From Candidatus Cloacimonadota bacterium (GTDB lineage: Bacteria > Cloacimonadota > Cloacimonadia > Cloacimonadales > Cloacimonadaceae): 19,433 bases of DNA. Below are positions 17,448 through 19,433 of the stretch, piece after piece. The stretch lies in assembly GCA_028681035.1 (NCBI GenBank), contig JAQUJJ010000064.1:1-19433 (forward strand), written 5' to 3'. The position numbers and the translations under genes were made by a program. The notes beneath the pieces are model-generated. The model was not told the DNA's origin, searched no databases, and worked only from the letters and a program-made list of their open reading frames with translations. The first letter of the stretch is position 1, and every line of letters begins with the position of its first letter.

Positions 17448-18312
17448 CATATATGATCGTCACCTTGACATGATATCTATGAAAGATCAGGAGCAGATTA
17501 ACCAAACTTCAGTAGCAATCATTGGTCTGGGAGGTGTGGGCGGTTCTGCCGCAATGCTATGTGCTAAGGCAGGATACGGAAAGCTGCGTCTCTGCGATTT
17601 TGATAGCTATGAAGAGAGTAACATAGTAGAGCAAGAGTTTGCCCACTTAGGGAATTTGAGCACTCCCAAAAATGAAGTGGTTAGTCAGCAGTTGATAAAC
17701 CATAGCAGGCATTGCCAGATAGAATCTATAAATCTCGAGATTAAGACCGTCGATGAGGCAAAAGAGTTTATTGGCGATGCTGATGTTGTAATCTCTGCTG
17801 TAGATAACGCAAAAGCAAAGATACTGATTGATATTGCTTCACAAGACCTTGGCAAGCCACTTTTTACAGCGTCTAACATCGGTTGGACTGTTCTATATAC
17901 AAGCTTCATGCCGGATGGATGGCGTTTTACTGATATTTACAAAGATTTACCGGGACTTGAACAACTGCAACCTCTGGCTCTGAAATTTGTGGAACTCCAT
18001 CATACAGTATATTTTGCTGTTGTTGGAAGTTTCAAGGTTGACTATTTCCGGAGGTTGATTACTGGGCAGGATGACCATCTCCGCTATATGGCAACACATG
18101 CTTATATTGCAGCGGGTTTTGTAGTAAATGAGGTGAACAAGTATGTTACAGGTAGAGCACCATTTGTAAAAGCACCAGATTCTGTTGCATTGGACATGTT
18201 ACACAATCAGCAGATTAATCTCAATGACTATGTTTCCAAGATTATGGAAATTACCTTGCTGGTAATGCAAGACTCTATTGATGAAGCCTGTGAACGTTTC
18301 CAACGCGATTAA
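17437..18312 (+). CDS. ThiF/HesA/MoeB-like E1 enzyme (stand-alone)
   Basis: 291-residue E1-superfamily protein, distinct from the cyclodehydratase partner because its nucleotide site is largely intact: G30-L-G-G-V-G35-G, the acidic D54-F-D56 at the end of strand 2, S61-N62, Lys78 and Asp123. These enzymes adenylate a C-terminal carboxylate. The usual Arg of the SNxxRQ motif is Glu65 here, no CxxC zinc motif is present, and no leader-binding domain precedes the Rossmann fold. The ATG at 17437 was chosen over the earlier ATG at 17344 because GGAGG lies nine bases upstream and the upstream residues are out-of-frame text of the ATPase gene. It overlaps that gene by 11 bases. Possible roles are activating the precursor's C-terminus (as MccB does for microcin C), or supplying a sulfur- or adenylate-carrying partner not seen here. 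Confidence in the fold is high, in the role low. Confidence 0.85.
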   Translation: MVSNIYDRHLDMISMKDQEQINQTSVAIIGLGGVGGSAAMLCAKAGYGKLRLCDFDSYEESNIVEQEFAHLGNLSTPKNEVVSQQLINHSRHCQIESINLEIKTVDEAKEFIGDADVVISAVDNAKAKILIDIASQDLGKPLFTASNIGWTVLYTSFMPDGWRFTDIYKDLPGLEQLQPLALKFVELHHTVYFAVVGSFKVDYFRRLITGQDDHLRYMATHAYIAAGFVVNEVNKYVTGRAPFVKAPDSVALDMLHNQQINLNDYVSKIMEITLLVMQDSIDEACERFQRD

Positions 18313-18326
18313 TCCAGTGTCAGACA

Positions 18327-19175
18327 ATGGCTTTGCAATTACTTTTTAACTGTATTGACAATGCACTAATCTATGTATTAGTCGGATTAGGGTTATCACT
18401 AATCGTTCGAATTTCCCATACCATGCACTTTTCCTATGCTGCCATTTCAACCTTGGGTTCTGTAATCGCTCTGCAATACTATTATAAATTTGGCTTAGTA
18501 GCTATCTTGATGGGACTTCTATTCGGATCGATACTGGCTATAGGCATGGAATGGTTGATATTCTCCCCTGTGCGAAAACGCGGAGATCCAATGGCAGAAT
18601 TGCTTGCTTCATTGGGCGGTTTCATCGTTATAAGTAATTCAATGGCTTTTATATGGGGTAATTCAATAATCTCATTTCACGGTTATTATTCCAGAATTTA
18701 CTCAATCGGACAGATATACATAACATCTGGGATGTGCCTGCGTTTCATCATTTCCTCACTGCTGATTTTACTCTTCTCTATAATCCTGAGTAAAACTCAA
18801 ATTGGCATCCGTTTGAAAGCAATTGGTAGCAATAGTGATCTGGCTGTTATTTATGGACTCGATACAAGATTGCTATATGTTCTTGCCACAACAATATGCT
18901 CGTTAATGCTGATCTCGGCATCATTATTAGGAGCATTGGACAAGGGAATACGTACAACAGATGGATTGAGCTTGTTTTTAGCAGGGATAGTGATCGTTTG
19001 GATCGCTGGGACAAAGAGTATCCCAGCTATATTGATGACAGCATTAGGGATTGCTGCACTTCAAAGCCTGGCTGCATGGTATCTTGGGGGAATCTGGGTT
19101 GATATTGCTGTGTACTCAATATTGGTGTTGTTTCTTACCATTTCTGGACGGAAACAGTCCATTCTCATAGGTTGA
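18327..19175 (+). CDS. livH: Liv-type ABC importer permease, LivH-like
   Basis: 282-residue inner-membrane permease of the branched-chain amino acid (BPD_transp_2) family, LivH/UrtB type. About eight hydrophobic segments are visible, at roughly residues 5-27, 33-52, 55-79, 88-110, 135-156, 181-203, 214-234 and 245-275. The cytoplasmic loop GIRLKAIGSNSDLAVIYGLD resembles the family's ATPase-coupling loop. It starts 14 bases after the E1-like gene with no strong ribosome site, and the LivM-like gene follows three bases after its stop. With the lipoprotein at 13650 and presumably LivG/LivF ATPases beyond the right edge it would form an importer. The symbol marks family membership only; substrate may differ from branched-chain amino acids. 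Confidence 0.9.
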   Translation: MALQLLFNCIDNALIYVLVGLGLSLIVRISHTMHFSYAAISTLGSVIALQYYYKFGLVAILMGLLFGSILAIGMEWLIFSPVRKRGDPMAELLASLGGFIVISNSMAFIWGNSIISFHGYYSRIYSIGQIYITSGMCLRFIISSLLILLFSIILSKTQIGIRLKAIGSNSDLAVIYGLDTRLLYVLATTICSLMLISASLLGALDKGIRTTDGLSLFLAGIVIVWIAGTKSIPAILMTALGIAALQSLAAWYLGGIWVDIAVYSILVLFLTISGRKQSILIG

Positions 19176-19178
19176 CTT

Positions 19179-19433
19179 ATGGAATATCTCGCTCATCTAT
19201 TGGTGTTAATTGGTATCTATACAATACTGACGATTTCGGTTAATCTACTAACCGGAATAGCTGGACAGATATCCCTTAGTCAAGGGGCGTTTTTAGGGGT
19301 TGGAGCTTACGTCTATGCAATTCTTTCCACCCAATATAGGTTTTCTTTTGGGGTGTGTTTACTTGCTGTATTTCTTATCTCGGGTGTGCTTGGTCTAGTT
19401 ATTGCATTTTTAGCTATCCGACAAAGCAAAAGT
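19179..19433 (+). CDS. livM: Liv-type ABC importer permease, LivM-like, N-terminal part
   Basis: Open frame from ATG 19179 running off the right edge (85 codons, no stop). The text LLTGIAGQISLSQGAFLGVG is the signature start of LivM/UrtC-type permeases, the usual heterodimer partner of LivH. Three hydrophobic segments can be seen, near residues 5-25, 32-50 and 55-80. It begins three bases after the LivH-like stop, so the pair is almost certainly co-translated. The ATPase subunits normally follow this gene and would be outside the window. Confidence 0.88.
   Translation, partial: MEYLAHLLVLIGIYTILTISVNLLTGIAGQISLSQGAFLGVGAYVYAILSTQYRFSFGVCLLAVFLISGVLGLVIAFLAIRQSKS

Noticed and set aside
1..19433. 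CRISPR array, tRNA, rRNA, transposase or integrase
   Set aside because: I looked for spaced direct repeats, cloverleaf-like segments and transposase motifs and saw none.

Overview
The window holds two compact, divergently transcribed gene clusters separated by about 0.6 kb. No rRNA, tRNA, CRISPR array or insertion sequence is visible, so the host must be guessed from style. Genes are tightly packed, several have good AAGGAG-type ribosome sites, TTG starts occur, and the binding protein is a lipoprotein. That fits an AT-rich anaerobic-type bacterium; Cloacimonadota is only a guess, and Bacteroidota is less likely because Shine-Dalgarno sites are clear.

Left half (minus strand, 9648 down to 1): a restriction-modification-like defence operon. 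It runs SNF2-family helicase, then a very large beta-class DNA methyltransferase (DPPY before FxGxG, as in type III Mod), then a type III Res-like helicase with a C-terminal PD-(D/E)XK-like region, then an unrecognised gene cut by the window edge. Junctions are 10 bp, a 1-base TAATG overlap and 10 bp, so the genes are probably co-transcribed and partly translationally coupled. The likely target-recognition part of the methyltransferase is clearly more AT-rich than its flanks, which suggests specificity swapping.

Middle (9649-10232): no convincing gene. It contains a 14-bp perfect palindrome, a 9-bp-stem inverted repeat and a good sigma-70-like promoter (TTGACA, 16 bp, TAAATT) reading right.

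Right half (plus strand, 10233 to the end): a thiazole/oxazole-modified (TOMM, or linear azole-containing) RiPP operon. It begins with a 68-residue precursor whose tail contains S-T-C-C-G-A-S and ends in Asn. Next come an E1-like/RRE cyclodehydratase partner, a YcaO enzyme with the diagnostic PxPxP C-terminus, and a SagB-type FMN dehydrogenase. These would turn Ser/Thr/Cys in the precursor into azoles. The operon then continues without a break into unexpected genes: a lipoprotein binding protein of the Liv family, an 886-residue protein with a P-loop ATPase domain that I do not recognise, a second stand-alone ThiF/E1-like enzyme, and LivH- and LivM-type permeases (the last truncated by the edge). 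Spacings and overlaps are -8, +6, -14, +3, -11, +14 and +3 bases.

The most interesting point is that this RiPP operon carries an import-type transporter and no recognisable exporter in the window, plus an orphan ATPase and a second adenylating-type enzyme. The product, or something related to it, may be taken up, as with a metallophore, signal or scavenged peptide. I know of no described system with this gene set, but I could not search.
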